Shown here in pieces: positions 18,872 through 27,510 of a DNA stretch of 55,796 nt (position 1 is its first letter; each line of letters starts with the position of its first letter). The position numbers were made by a program, and so were the translations under genes. This stretch comes from Puniceibacterium sediminis (GTDB lineage Bacteria > Pseudomonadota > Alphaproteobacteria > Rhodobacterales > Rhodobacteraceae), in the NCBI RefSeq assembly GCF_900188035.1, contig NZ_FZNN01000024.1:1-55796 (forward strand), in the 5' to 3' direction. Under the pieces are notes generated by a model. It worked only from the letters and a program-made list of their open reading frames with translations. It did no database searches and was not told the origin of the DNA.

Positions 18872-19111
18872 CTCCCCACCCTCCGCTCATCAGCATCAGG
18901 TGTCAGAATGCGGAATTTTGATCCGCGACGGTCAGATCATCAGACCGTTTCTGTGGTCATTTTGTCTCCGGGAATCGCAGCAGGTGGGGAAGCATCTGTC
19001 ATAGCTTCGCGATTACGCAGGTCGGAGCAACGCGTTGAGGAAGATGTAAGGAGATTGTCAGGACCTCGCAGCGTTGCAGGCGACATCAAGACGGTGACCT
19101 AATGACGAAGA

Positions 19112-19621
19112 CTATACACGAATGTAGTCTAGATGGGAAGCAAAGTGGTCGCGATCCATGGCGCGGTGGTAATCTTTAGTCACATACTGGATGGCGCCCT
19201 CGTCACGGAAGGGTTGCACATCGCAGGTTCCGCCCGGGACCAAGTGTGACCAGATCCGGTCCATCTCCAAACTGATATCGATGCTGTCGAAGAATGCCTG
19301 TCGCCTGACAATTAGGTCAGGGTCCATCTCAGCGAGAAGGTGCCAGTGCGGGTTGCTGTCGGCTTTTTCAAGGAATGCGAACCAGAGCAGGCGCTCGTCA
19401 GGACGTTCCTGCCAGTTCGAGCCGACAATCAGCCTGTTTACGCGTGCATCCCAGTTTTTGAGTGCCCTCTTCATCTTGTCGTATGAGGCCGTCGGATCAT
19501 TCGCGGTCAACGTGATGAAATAGTCGAAATGGTGACGCCGCAGTCGTTCTCGCATTTCTTTGACGGCTCTGTACCGATCATCAGCCTTGAGAGAACTTGT
19601 GCCATGCGGCGGATAACTCAT
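19112..19621 (-). CDS. Small HUH-type replication/relaxase-like protein
   Basis: Encodes 169 residues. Three rolling-circle Rep motifs are visible in order: motif 1 FITLTA (35-40), motif 2 NPHWHLL (90-96, the His-x-His metal site), and motif 3 YVTKDY (146-151, candidate nucleophile Tyr with Lys). This layout resembles ORF2/G2P-type replication-associated proteins of small phages and plasmids. No helicase domain is present. It lies upstream of an AlpA-like remnant in the same direction, with IS21 between them. An origin for it is not identified. The call rests on motifs only. Confidence 0.55.
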   Translation of the reverse strand: MSYPPHGTSSLKADDRYRAVKEMRERLRRHHFDYFITLTANDPTASYDKMKRALKNWDARVNRLIVGSNWQERPDERLLWFAFLEKADSNPHWHLLAEMDPDLIVRRQAFFDSIDISLEMDRIWSHLVPGGTCDVQPFRDEGAIQYVTKDYHRAMDRDHFASHLDYIRV

Positions 19622-20139
19622 TTTGCTTTCCTTTCTGTCGCCTTCTTCCGCGCGATCCAGCGGACCCGATCGGCTTGTGGCGCGCGTTCACATGACCTAT
19701 GTGGTCAGTTCCGGATTGCAAGTCATTGAACCCAAGAGGCAAAAGTCTCGAGCTGGTAGTCGGCGCAAGCGCCTAAAATTCGCCTGTGAGCGTGATCCAG
19801 TTTTTCATGGGGTCAGCGAGAGACGGCTGCGAGATCGCACTCATGCGCGATATTTGGTGCTCTGGGGCGCTCTGCGACCTAGGGGCGGGCGTTTGGCAGC
19901 GGACGCGCCGATGCGATGTCCCTGTCGGACTATACCTGCCAGCTAGAACACATGGCGCGAGCACACCTTTTCATTCCCGCGCCAAGTGTATGTTCATGTG
20001 TCACCTGTAAAATCGCGTCAGGAGCGACGACTTGCCAGAGGTAGGGGCCGGGTCGTCAAACCCCCAAAAATGCCACTCGGCAGCGATATTCGGGGCTCTG
20101 AGGGCGCAGACGTGATGCGCCCCCACATTGTCGCCGCTC

Positions 20140-20553
20140 TCAGTCGCGCTGTTCCTCGATCAACTGATCGAACCGTGCCTCCCAGACATCCATCATCCGC
20201 TCAAGGGTTTCGAAATAGGTCCGGCGCTCAGCACCGCAAAGCCTCTTGAACCGGTCGACGGCAGGTTGCGGTCCCCGGATGTTGATCTGTGCTTCGGGGA
20301 CAGGCTCAACCGTCCTGGAAATCGCGCTCCACGTTTCCGGCATGTATTCCCTCATCGCCACCCGCGTCAGCATCAGCGGGTCAATCCCGGTGGCTCTGGA
20401 AAAGGCCGGGATCCGCTCGATCGGCATCCGCATCACGCCGGTCTTTAGCATGGAGATCACATTTGATCGCTCGAACCCGACTTCATTGGCGATCTCGGTC
20501 TGCGTCTTGCCGCTGGCCTCTGCGATCAGGCGGGCGGTGGGGCTGTCAGTCAT
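20140..20553 (-). CDS. Module HTH regulator (XRE-like), copy C
   Basis: Encodes 137 residues. An N-terminal Cro/CI-like helix-turn-helix (GKTQTEIANEVGFERSNVIS) is followed by a conserved middle (RIPAFSRATGIDPLMLTRVA) and an amphipathic helical C-terminus (YFETLERMMDVWEARFDQL). It is almost identical to the copy at 27511 but lacks three residues (IDA) before the HTH, a 9-bp deletion. The start at 20553 follows GAGGTACGAC. It probably represses its own promoter, which holds an inverted repeat. No toxin or phage gene is paired with it. Its targets are unknown. Confidence 0.8.
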   Translation of the reverse strand: MTDSPTARLIAEASGKTQTEIANEVGFERSNVISMLKTGVMRMPIERIPAFSRATGIDPLMLTRVAMREYMPETWSAISRTVEPVPEAQINIRGPQPAVDRFKRLCGAERRTYFETLERMMDVWEARFDQLIEEQRD

Positions 20554-20560
20554 GTCGTAC

Positions 20561-20592
20561 CTCTTCAATATGTTGCTTATGAAGAGATTATA
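20561..20592 (-). promoter_or_regulatory. Promoter and inverted repeat of module regulator C
   Basis: On the minus strand a TATAAT -10 box (20587-20592) is followed at once by the inverted repeat CTCTTCA-N12-TGAAGAG (20561-20586), whose second arm overlaps the ribosome-binding site. This is a natural place for autorepression by the HTH protein. The same arrangement is conserved in copy D. No good -35 box is seen. Confidence 0.5.
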
Positions 20593-20763
20593 GAAGGCGC
20601 GCCGGGGCCCTTGATCGGGTCGTGGGCTTGTGGACACGAAGTCCTAGGTCAGGTCGGAGAATGTCCCTGGGGGCATTCTGGGTGCGGGTCGTGCAATGGC
20701 ACCGAACCTTGGAGTTGAGATTTTCCACTCCCGGCGGCAGCCTGCGACAATTCCAGATATTGT

Positions 20764-21084
20764 TCAGCCAGGATCTCGGTCAGATAGTGTTGCTGTGCTG
20801 GCTCCTTCCTCCGGCAAGTGCAACTTGAGCACTGAGCGGATCGCGCTCCACATTTCGGGCATATATTCCGTCATCGCTGTGTTGAGCAACAACACGGGAT
20901 CGATGCCGGTGCTCTCCGCGATGGCCGGGATGCGTTCGATCGGAACGCGCATCTCGCCGGATTTCATCATTGAGACAACATTGGGGCGAGCAAAGCCCGT
21001 CTCGTTCGCTATTTCCCGCTGTGTCTTGCCGCTGGCTCGGATCGCCTGATCCAGGAGAGCCGCAGTTGTGCCGTGAGTCCTCAT
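20764..21084 (-). CDS. Second HTH regulator (XRE-like), possibly frameshifted
   Basis: Encodes 106 residues. The first 80 resemble the module regulator (GKTQREIANETGFARPNVVS, then IERIPAIAESTGIDPVLLLN), but the C-terminus differs and ends LSDRDPG. If one base is skipped near 20795 the frame continues with a sensible helical tail, QHYLTEILAEQYLELSQAAA, up to the edge of module copy C. The present gene may therefore be a frameshifted and truncated relative. The start at 21084 lies about 40 bases below a 12-bp palindrome. Confidence 0.7.
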   Translation of the reverse strand: MRTHGTTAALLDQAIRASGKTQREIANETGFARPNVVSMMKSGEMRVPIERIPAIAESTGIDPVLLLNTAMTEYMPEMWSAIRSVLKLHLPEEGASTATLSDRDPG

Positions 21085-21122
21085 GAAACTGTCTCTCCGA
21101 CTTCGCTCGGGCGAACTTGATT

Positions 21123-21134
21123 GTCAGCGCTGAC
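21123..21134. promoter_or_regulatory. 12-bp palindrome upstream of second HTH gene
   Basis: GTCAGCGCTGAC is a perfect palindrome 39 bases upstream of the start of the HTH gene at 21084, beside an AT-rich TATATAC stretch that could form its -10 region. It is a likely operator for that regulator. This is inference from position and symmetry. Confidence 0.35.
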
Positions 21135-21770
21135 TGATATATACTTGGGAAACGTGCCGCCGACCAGCGACATTTGCATATCCACCCAAATTCTTGACGG
21201 TGATTCCGGGAACATGACCGGCGCTATGAGGCAGTGGAAGCCGACAGGATCAGCACCTGGCGCTTTGCGCGAACGCTGAAAAGGACAGAGGCTCTGCGGG
21301 ACCGCATCCTCTGGCTCTCCGCTCGGCGGCTCATAGCGACTGGAGAGTGCTGGACCGTTGAGGTCTTAACCGCGTTTGACCCGAAGGGGTCAGGATGTCG
21401 GGGCTATTGCGGGAGCAAGGACGCCGCCCGCTGCGCAGATGGTCTGCTGTGCTAGGCCCTTATGCAGCACGTTCGACGGAGCAAAGTGTACATCCCCCGC
21501 CATCTTCTGGGTCGGCTCTTGCCGATTTCTCGCGTCGTGTAGTGCGATGCGTCACAGGAGGTGGCGGGGGATAAGACTGTCTCTGGAGCAAGGCGACAGA
21601 ATAGGACAACGTCTTCAAAGACATTCATGATCTGTTGAGATGATTGAATTCCTCCTTGAAATCAGAAGGCAGAACTGCAGCGAAGTTGAAGAGCTGTTCA
21701 TGAACGCACAGAGGATTGCTCACTTGCCCCATCTCGACAGGCGAAGGCAGGTCATCAGAACGCAACACAG
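21135..21770. other. Gene-poor stretch with an inverted repeat
   Basis: No convincing gene. An open frame near 21216-21455 reads RRYEAVEADRISTWRFARTL in part and may be a coding remnant I cannot name. ATCCCCCGCCA (21492-21502) and TGGCGGGGGAT (21562-21572) form an 11-bp inverted repeat about 60 bp apart, possibly the ends of a tiny IS relic or a hairpin. Confidence 0.4.
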
Positions 21771-22796
21771 ATGAGGGACCAGAAGACGAGCATGCTTGGA
21801 AATCGCTACTACACCGGCCCTGTCAGTGACCACTTCGATGGCAGAAGGTTCCACTCGCCTGGCCAGCCTTCGCCCGATCGTTCTCTGCGTGATCTCTTGC
21901 GCTGGAGGCGGGAGGGAAAGCGGGCAAGCTGGCCCGAAGACGTTCCGATCACCCCTGCCAGACCCCCTGTTCGCAGCGATCTGCCGCGGCTTACCATGGT
22001 CGGCCATGCATCGGTTCTGATCCAGGTCGCAGGGCTTAACCTACTGACCGATCCAGTCTGGTCGGACCGCGCGAGTCCGCTGAGTTTCGTTGGACCGAAA
22101 CGCGTGACCGCACCTGGGATCGACTTTGACCATCTGCCACCGATTGACGCCGTCCTCCTCAGTCACAACCACTACGATCACCTCGACATCGCGACCCTCA
22201 GGCGACTGCAGGCGGTACATCGCCCGCTGATGGTGATGCCGCTTGGCACGGATGCGACAGTTCGAAAATCCCTTCGGGATGCACGGATTGCGACCGGTGA
22301 CTGGCATGACCGGATCACGCTGTCGACTGGAGTCTCTGTCAGCCTGACGCCCGCCAACCACTGGTCGTCGCGCGGGCTTGGGGATCGGCGGATGGCACTA
22401 TGGTGCGGCTTCTGGATCGACTGTCCTCGTGGACAGATCTGGTACGCCGGTGACACAGGCTACGGCGATGGCGCCGTCTTTCGCGATATCCGCGACCGCT
22501 ACGGCGCGCCTGATATCGCGTTGATCCCGATCGGCGCCTACGAGCCGCGCTGGTTCATGTCCGCCCAGCATGTTGCACCCGAAGACTCTGTCCGCATCTT
22601 CAAGGACGTCGGCGCAGGCCGGGCACTCGGGTACCACTGGGGCACCTTCCAGCTGACCGATGAGCCGCGCGAGGAACCGAAAGAGCTCCTGCAAACCGCG
22701 CTTGCCGCCAAAGGGATCGCGCCGGACCGTTTTGTCGCCTTCTGTCCCGGCGAGGTCAGCCTAGCGAAAGCTGCGGGAGGATTCTATGGGGCTTGA
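21771..22796 (+). CDS. MBL-fold metal-dependent hydrolase (NAPE-PLD/RomA-like)
   Basis: Encodes 341 residues of the metallo-beta-lactamase fold, NAPE-PLD/UlaG-like branch. The zinc site is LLSHNHYDHLDI, with further ligands in NHWSSRG, the WYAGDTGYG segment and GYHWGTFQL. Relatives hydrolyse phosphodiester or lactone substrates or affect outer-membrane properties; the substrate here is unknown. Neither the ATG at 21771 nor the one at 21792 has a strong ribosome-binding site, so the start is uncertain. It is probably cytoplasmic, with no signal peptide seen. The next gene downstream is a DUF305 protein. Confidence 0.85.
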   Translation: MRDQKTSMLGNRYYTGPVSDHFDGRRFHSPGQPSPDRSLRDLLRWRREGKRASWPEDVPITPARPPVRSDLPRLTMVGHASVLIQVAGLNLLTDPVWSDRASPLSFVGPKRVTAPGIDFDHLPPIDAVLLSHNHYDHLDIATLRRLQAVHRPLMVMPLGTDATVRKSLRDARIATGDWHDRITLSTGVSVSLTPANHWSSRGLGDRRMALWCGFWIDCPRGQIWYAGDTGYGDGAVFRDIRDRYGAPDIALIPIGAYEPRWFMSAQHVAPEDSVRIFKDVGAGRALGYHWGTFQLTDEPREEPKELLQTALAAKGIAPDRFVAFCPGEVSLAKAAGGFYGA

Positions 22797-23021
22797 TTGT
22801 GTGAGCGAGCAAGATCCACAGAGTTGGGTCGGCAAAGTGGACTGAATTGTTCCGTGCTTCTGATATGTTCATCTGACATTGCATCAAATCCACCTGACCA
22901 AAGCGGCAGCGCGCCTATCAGAAGGAAATCTCACGGCAGGAAACAGCGCATTAATTTCACTTTCACGGGAACATCCCGCCACTGAAGGATCGTTGATCCT
23001 CTAACAGACATGGAGGTGAAA

Positions 23022-23846
23022 ATGACCTATACCCGCTTTTTCCTGATGATTGCCGTTTCGACGGTCGTGATGTTCGGGCTGATGTACCTGAACACTTACC
23101 TATTCGCTCACGTATTCTGGTCGGAAACGCGCGCCTACATGGCCGTATTGATGGGTGCTGTCATGGCCTTCATCATGCTTGCTTTCATGCTGGGAATGTA
23201 TCGCAACCGCGCCCTGAATGTCGCCATCCTCGTGGGATCCATCTTGGTTTTTGCGGCGACTCTTTGGCTCGTGCGCTCGCAGGTCACGGTGCAGGACCGC
23301 GCCTACATGCGGGCGATGATTCCGCACCACTCGATTGCCATCATGACGTCCTCGCGTGCTGAGATTACCGACCCGCGCGTTCGGACGCTGGCTGACGACA
23401 TCATCTACGCGCAGGACAAGGAAATCGCCGAAATGCGTTACCTGATTGCGGATATATCGGCCAATGGCGAAGCGCAGCCGCAGGGCACGGGTTCGATTTC
23501 CGAACTGACAGGCGCTGAAACCGCGCTCGCCACCGAGGTCGTCGCAAAGGTCGATCCTGAGTTCCTGGGCGAGGACGATATCACGAAAGTCTTCCCGGAC
23601 GGCGCTGCCTGCCGCTTCACCTATACCGAAACCAGTTTGCCCGTGCTTGTCACGGGCCAGAATGCCGCGCTGATCAAGATCAGCGGCGATCTTGTGCGCC
23701 TCGATGCGAATGGGGAAGGCTTTGCCGCCGGACCGATTATGGCAGAGGTTCGCCCTACAGATCACGAGGGCCTGCATGACCTGATCATCACCACTGGGCC
23801 GGATTACATGGCGGGGTTCCGCGGTCAGTACAATTGCGTGAATTGA
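23022..23846 (+). CDS. DUF305 membrane protein
   Basis: Encodes 274 residues. Three membrane segments (about 5-25, 40-62 and 68-88) are followed by a DUF305 domain with the diagnostic MIPHHSIAIM and an AQDKEIAEMRYLI helix. A C-terminal periplasmic-looking extension ends YNCVN. DUF305 proteins have a ferritin-like helical fold and are often found with copper-resistance or redox genes. The first in-frame ATG (23010) overlaps the Shine-Dalgarno GGAGGTGAAA, so the start is placed at 23022. Confidence 0.8.
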   Translation: MTYTRFFLMIAVSTVVMFGLMYLNTYLFAHVFWSETRAYMAVLMGAVMAFIMLAFMLGMYRNRALNVAILVGSILVFAATLWLVRSQVTVQDRAYMRAMIPHHSIAIMTSSRAEITDPRVRTLADDIIYAQDKEIAEMRYLIADISANGEAQPQGTGSISELTGAETALATEVVAKVDPEFLGEDDITKVFPDGAACRFTYTETSLPVLVTGQNAALIKISGDLVRLDANGEGFAAGPIMAEVRPTDHEGLHDLIITTGPDYMAGFRGQYNCVN

Positions 23847-24202
23847 GGAGAAGCCAGTGCCCAAGGATCGCAACCAGACTGGACGTGTCTCGCTTTGTGC
23901 CGCCCGGAGCGCTCGTTTGAGCCATGTTCCGTTCGGCGGCGACATGGCTTTTCCAGCCTGTCCTGAGCATTCTTGAGACACTGGCTCCCACCAGTATGCC
24001 TTGCCACGCTGTCCCAACAAAGACGACCGAGCGATCCAAAGTCAGGTCATTTGAAGCGGCGAATGGGTTCCACCAGATACTATCCACAGTGGCGCGCTTG
24101 TGAACAAAAAGACTGTCTCTTTACGGAACATCGTCACATGCCCAAACGTTTAAGAATTGTTACCGTGCTGGAGACGCACTTGAAGCGGCCATCGGCTCTC
24201 GC
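23847..24202. other. Gene-free stretch before glucose dehydrogenase genes
   Basis: Nothing in this 356-bp stretch is recognisable. Minus-strand open frames here are extensions of shadows of the DUF305 gene. It should contain the promoter of the glucose dehydrogenase genes, but no clear boxes are seen. Confidence 0.35.
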
Positions 24203-24595
24203 GTGCATGTAGAAGGAGACTTCGAAATCGCAACACATGATATAGCTTCGCAGTCACACTCTCCGCGACACCGAAACTGGTCTGTTTCGATCTTGGGTTG
24301 GGTTTGCATCGTGTTCGGACTGGTCATATCCGCCGGAGGTGTTTGGCTGATAGTGCTTGGCGGCAGCTGGTATTACGGGCTGGCAGGGATTGGCCTGATT
24401 GCTACAGGCGTTCTGCTGAATTATCACAAGATAGAGGCCGTTTGGCTCTATATCCTTGTATGGATTGGAACCCTCGGCTGGTCTTGGTGGGAGGTGGGAC
24501 CGAACTGGTGGGCCCAAGTTCCTCGTCTGGTGGCCCCTACGTTGATCCTTCTCCTCATTGTACTTTGTATCCCAGCTTTGGTGCGCCGACGGTGA
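24203..24595 (+). CDS. Membrane-anchor part of PQQ glucose dehydrogenase (separate gene)
   Basis: Encodes up to 130 residues with four or five membrane helices (VSILGWVCIVFGLVISAGG, IGLIATGVLLNYHK, LYILVWIGTLGWSWWEVG, VAPTLILLLIVLCI). Order and the WWEVGPNWW loop match the N-terminal ubiquinone-interacting domain of membrane glucose dehydrogenase (Gcd), which is normally one polypeptide with the PQQ domain. Here it ends in a TGA 23 bases before the catalytic gene starts in another frame. The GTG start at 24203 is uncertain. It probably anchors the catalytic protein to the membrane. Confidence 0.7.
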   Translation: MHVEGDFEIATHDIASQSHSPRHRNWSVSILGWVCIVFGLVISAGGVWLIVLGGSWYYGLAGIGLIATGVLLNYHKIEAVWLYILVWIGTLGWSWWEVGPNWWAQVPRLVAPTLILLLIVLCIPALVRRR

Positions 24596-24618
24596 TCCCC
24601 AATTTCAAAGGAACCCCC

Positions 24619-26757
24619 ATGCCCCGTTTCGTCTCAGCATTCGCGGTCAGCCTCCTGATCGCCTCAAATGCGGCCATAGCCCAGCAAGCGGACGCTCCCG
24701 CCTCGGATGCCACTGGGGATATGCAATCAGGGACTTCGGTCGCACCGCAGCCTGACGCTGCGGCGCGGCCCGTTGTGGTGACTGACACGGTGCCAACGGA
24801 AGGGACTGCCAGCCCGGTTGCGGCTACCGGCCCCCGACCCCTGCGTGACGTCGGAACCGATTGGCCCAACTGGGGCGGTGATGCCGATGCGACCCGCTAC
24901 TCGCCCCTCCACCAGATCACTCCCGAGAATGTTCACGAGCTTGAGGAGGTTTTTACCTATCATACCGGCGACCTTCCCGAAGGCGCCGCAGAGGGCAAAT
25001 ATTCGCCCGAGACGACACCTCTGAAGGTCGGCGATGACCTGCTGATGTGTTCGGCCATGAATGTCCTGATCTCCGTCGATGCAGCGTCAGGCGAGGAAAA
25101 CTGGCGCTTCGATCCGGGTGTGCCGAACGAGGCGATCCCCTACGGCGCAAGCTGTCGGGGCGTGTCGCTCTACACCGACCCCGACGCGGCAGAAGGCGCG
25201 CCCTGTGCGACCCGCGTGATTGAGGGCACACTCGACGCCAAGCTGGTCGCGGTTGACGCCGGCACCGGGAGCCCTTGCGAAAGCTTTGGCGAGGATGGCA
25301 CGGTCGATCTGTGGCAGGACATCGGGGAACGCGTGCCCGGCTGGTATGCCGTCACGGCTCCACCCGCCATCGTGCGTGGCGTGGTCGTGACTGGCGCACA
25401 GGTAAAAGATGGTCAGGCCGAAGATGCTCCGTCCGGCGTGATCCGTGGCTATGACGCCATCAGCGGCGAACTTCGGTGGGCCTGGGACCTGGCCGCGCCG
25501 GAGCAGAACCGGAACGGCCCGCCCGAGGGCGAAGTCTACACCCGCGGCACGCCGAACATGTGGATGACAGCCACCGCTGACGAAAACCTGGGATATGTCT
25601 ATTTGCCGCTCGGTAACTCTTCGGTCGACTACTATGGTTCAAACCGCAGTGAAGCCGAGAATGAGTATGCCACCTCGCTCTTGGCGCTGGACGCCACGAC
25701 CGGCGAGGAGGTCTGGCACTTCCAGACGGTGCGCCATGATGTTTGGGACTATGACCTCGGCTCGCAGGCGACGCTGATCGACTTTGAGGGAACCCCGGCG
25801 ATCCTTCTTCCATCCAAGCAGGGCGACATCTACATCCTGAACCGTAAAACCGGCGAACCGCTGACCCCGGTGGCCGAACTGACCGGGTTGCCTCAAGGCG
25901 AAGTCGAACCTGGCTTCATTTCCGACACTCAGCCCGTTTCGGCCTGGCACACGCTGCGCAAAGACCCACTGGAAGAGAAGGACATGTGGGGCTTCACCCC
26001 CATCGATCAGCTTTTCTGCCGGATCATGTATCGTCAGGCGAATTACGAAGGTTTCTTCACACCGCCCTCCTCGGACAAACCCTGGATCCAATACCCCGGG
26101 TATAATGGCGGATCCGACTGGGGCTCGGTCGCCGTTGACGCCGAGCGCGGCATCATCATCGCCAACTATAATGACGTTCCGAACTACAACAGGCTGCTAC
26201 CGCGCGAGGAAGCGGACCAGCTTGGGCTGGAACCGATCAACGAAAAGCAGGGCGTCGAAAGCTCCGGCACCAACGCCGAAGGGGCAGGCGATGCGCAAGC
26301 AGGCTCGCCTTATGCGATCGACGTCAATGCTGGCTGGCGCTCACCCCTGACGGGGATGCCCTGCACTCGCCCCCCTTATGGCGGCATCCGAGCCATAGAT
26401 ATGAAGACCGGCGAGACGCTGTGGGATCGCCCCCTTGGCACGGCACGCAGGAACGGACCGTTCGGCATCCCCTCCTTCCTGCCCCTGGATATCGGGACGC
26501 CCAACAACGGTGGGTCTGTGGTGACCGCGAGCGGACTTGTCTTCATCGCTGCAGCCACCGACAACCTGTTCCGGGCTATCGACATCGAAACGGGGGAGAC
26601 ATTGTGGTCCACGGTCCTGCCTGCCGGCGGGCAAGCTAACCCGATCACCTACGAACAGGGCGGTCGCCAATTCGTTATGGTCACGGCCATGGGACATCAC
26701 TTCATGGAAACGCCGGTGGGCGATGAAGTGATCGCCTGGGCGCTGCCGCGGGAGTAA
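24619..26757 (+). CDS. gcd: PQQ-dependent quinoprotein glucose dehydrogenase, catalytic protein
   Basis: Encodes 712 residues. A signal peptide (MPRFVSAFAVSLLIASNAAI, cut near AQQ) and an Ala/Thr-rich linker lead into the eight-bladed PQQ propeller: WPNWGGDADATRYSPLHQI at the start, GASCRGVSLY, VWDYDLGSQATLIDFEG, PYGGIRAIDMKTGETLWDRP, TASGLVFIAAATDNLFRAID, and a C-terminal MGHHFMETPVGDEVIAWALP. This is the membrane-type glucose dehydrogenase pattern (periplasmic aldose to lactone, electrons to quinone). Unusually it has its own signal peptide and lies apart from the membrane domain. PQQ synthesis genes are not in the window. Confidence 0.88.
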   Translation: MPRFVSAFAVSLLIASNAAIAQQADAPASDATGDMQSGTSVAPQPDAAARPVVVTDTVPTEGTASPVAATGPRPLRDVGTDWPNWGGDADATRYSPLHQITPENVHELEEVFTYHTGDLPEGAAEGKYSPETTPLKVGDDLLMCSAMNVLISVDAASGEENWRFDPGVPNEAIPYGASCRGVSLYTDPDAAEGAPCATRVIEGTLDAKLVAVDAGTGSPCESFGEDGTVDLWQDIGERVPGWYAVTAPPAIVRGVVVTGAQVKDGQAEDAPSGVIRGYDAISGELRWAWDLAAPEQNRNGPPEGEVYTRGTPNMWMTATADENLGYVYLPLGNSSVDYYGSNRSEAENEYATSLLALDATTGEEVWHFQTVRHDVWDYDLGSQATLIDFEGTPAILLPSKQGDIYILNRKTGEPLTPVAELTGLPQGEVEPGFISDTQPVSAWHTLRKDPLEEKDMWGFTPIDQLFCRIMYRQANYEGFFTPPSSDKPWIQYPGYNGGSDWGSVAVDAERGIIIANYNDVPNYNRLLPREEADQLGLEPINEKQGVESSGTNAEGAGDAQAGSPYAIDVNAGWRSPLTGMPCTRPPYGGIRAIDMKTGETLWDRPLGTARRNGPFGIPSFLPLDIGTPNNGGSVVTASGLVFIAAATDNLFRAIDIETGETLWSTVLPAGGQANPITYEQGGRQFVMVTAMGHHFMETPVGDEVIAWALPRE

Positions 26758-26824
26758 TCTGCGACAGCTCAGCGACGCCTCTTAGAGGTAAATGAGATGG
26801 GCCATTCGGATGTTTGGCGGGCAG

Positions 26825-27280
26825 TCAACCAACGTTTGCATGCCAGCAGTGGAGACTGGACCTGCCCAAAGGCTGCTTTCGCCTTAGCGGAGCATAAACT
26901 TCCTGACCGACCTCTCGCTCACGGCGTGAGGACTGGGAGGGCAGACAAATACGCCGATGGGCTAGATGGGGCTGCAGGTAGAGGGGCCGCCGGGTTTCAA
27001 TCCCTGAAAGTGCCGCCCTGATCAGAACATCAGCGCACGCGCGTGCCGCTTCAGCGTCCCAGTGCAGCGGTTTGTCTGATTTCGGCAGCGGTGCATCCGC
27101 GTCCGGGATTGCCACACCGTGCGGCCAGTCGGCCGGGCAGATCGCGACATACCATGCATATCTGCCGACGCCTCCCTTGAACTTCGGATAGCGGATCGAG
27201 ACCAGGCATCCCGTCGGGGGGACCTGATCCAGGTTGGCAACGCCTTCGGCTTGCGCATATCCGGGGGCGGTCGTGGTCAA
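26825..27280 (-). CDS. Hypothetical protein, probably a remnant
   Basis: An open frame of 151 codons. The first half reads like a real protein (GCLVSIRYPKFKGGVGRYAW, then YVAICPADWPHGVAI and LHWDAEAARACADVLIRAA). The second half is basic and low in order, and looks like read-through into non-coding sequence. The left end of module copy D begins 28 bases from its start. I do not recognise the family. It may be a fragment of a larger gene cut by the module. Confidence 0.35.
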   Translation of the reverse strand: MTTTAPGYAQAEGVANLDQVPPTGCLVSIRYPKFKGGVGRYAWYVAICPADWPHGVAIPDADAPLPKSDKPLHWDAEAARACADVLIRAALSGIETRRPLYLQPHLAHRRICLPSQSSRREREVGQEVYAPLRRKQPLGRSSLHCWHANVG

Positions 27281-27510
27281 CCAAGTTTGTTCGTAAATAT
27301 CTTGGCACGCTTCGTCGTCGATCCGTCAATCGTGCAAATGACGCAGGCACTCCATCGCGCCCGCGTCCTTACTTCCCCGTGGAAACGCGCCAAGAGTGAT
27401 GATGTTCCAGAGGCAGGGGTAGGGTCGTCAAAACCGTTAGATGCAACTCAGCAGCAAATTCCCGGGCTCTGCGGGGGCATGGGTGTCACGCCACCCCATT
27501 CACGCCGTTT

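Larger units (their letters stand above)
16426..18979 (-). mobile_element. Complete IS21-family element, 2554 bp
   Basis: Termini are TG...CA, as expected for IS21. The left end TGTCAATCCCGGAGCAAAAT pairs with the right end (read inward) TGCGATTCCCGGAGACAAAA. Each end holds a second internal copy of the CCCGG-n-AAAAT repeat (near 16455 and 18915), matching the multiple terminal repeats of IS21. Inside are istA and istB. I see no clear target duplication next to the termini, so one flank may have been rearranged after insertion. Confidence 0.85.
20020..20717 (-). repeat. Dispersed HTH module, copy C
   Basis: A copy of the module with an intact regulator gene. The left part (GAGCGACGACTTNCCAGAGGTAGGG) matches copy A more closely than B and D. 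The right part runs through GGGCATTCTGGG to CCGAACCTTGGAGTTG and stops there, at the same base as copy D. Beyond it lies the 3' end of another HTH gene on the same strand. It separates the IS21/HUH block from the MBL-fold/glucose dehydrogenase block. Confidence 0.85.

Noticed and set aside
16426-18979. Treating the IS21 element and the HUH/AlpA genes as one composite system
   Set aside because: The IS21 termini are clear and lie between the two genes, so it is a later insertion rather than part of a unit.
23100-24020. 306-codon minus-strand frame over the DUF305 gene
   Set aside because: It runs antisense to the DUF305 signature and membrane segments; it is a shadow.
24298-24618. Longer N-terminus for the PQQ dehydrogenase, beginning at 24298
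   Set aside because: This stretch is the out-of-frame overlap with the membrane-anchor gene; the ATG at 24619 begins a clear signal peptide.
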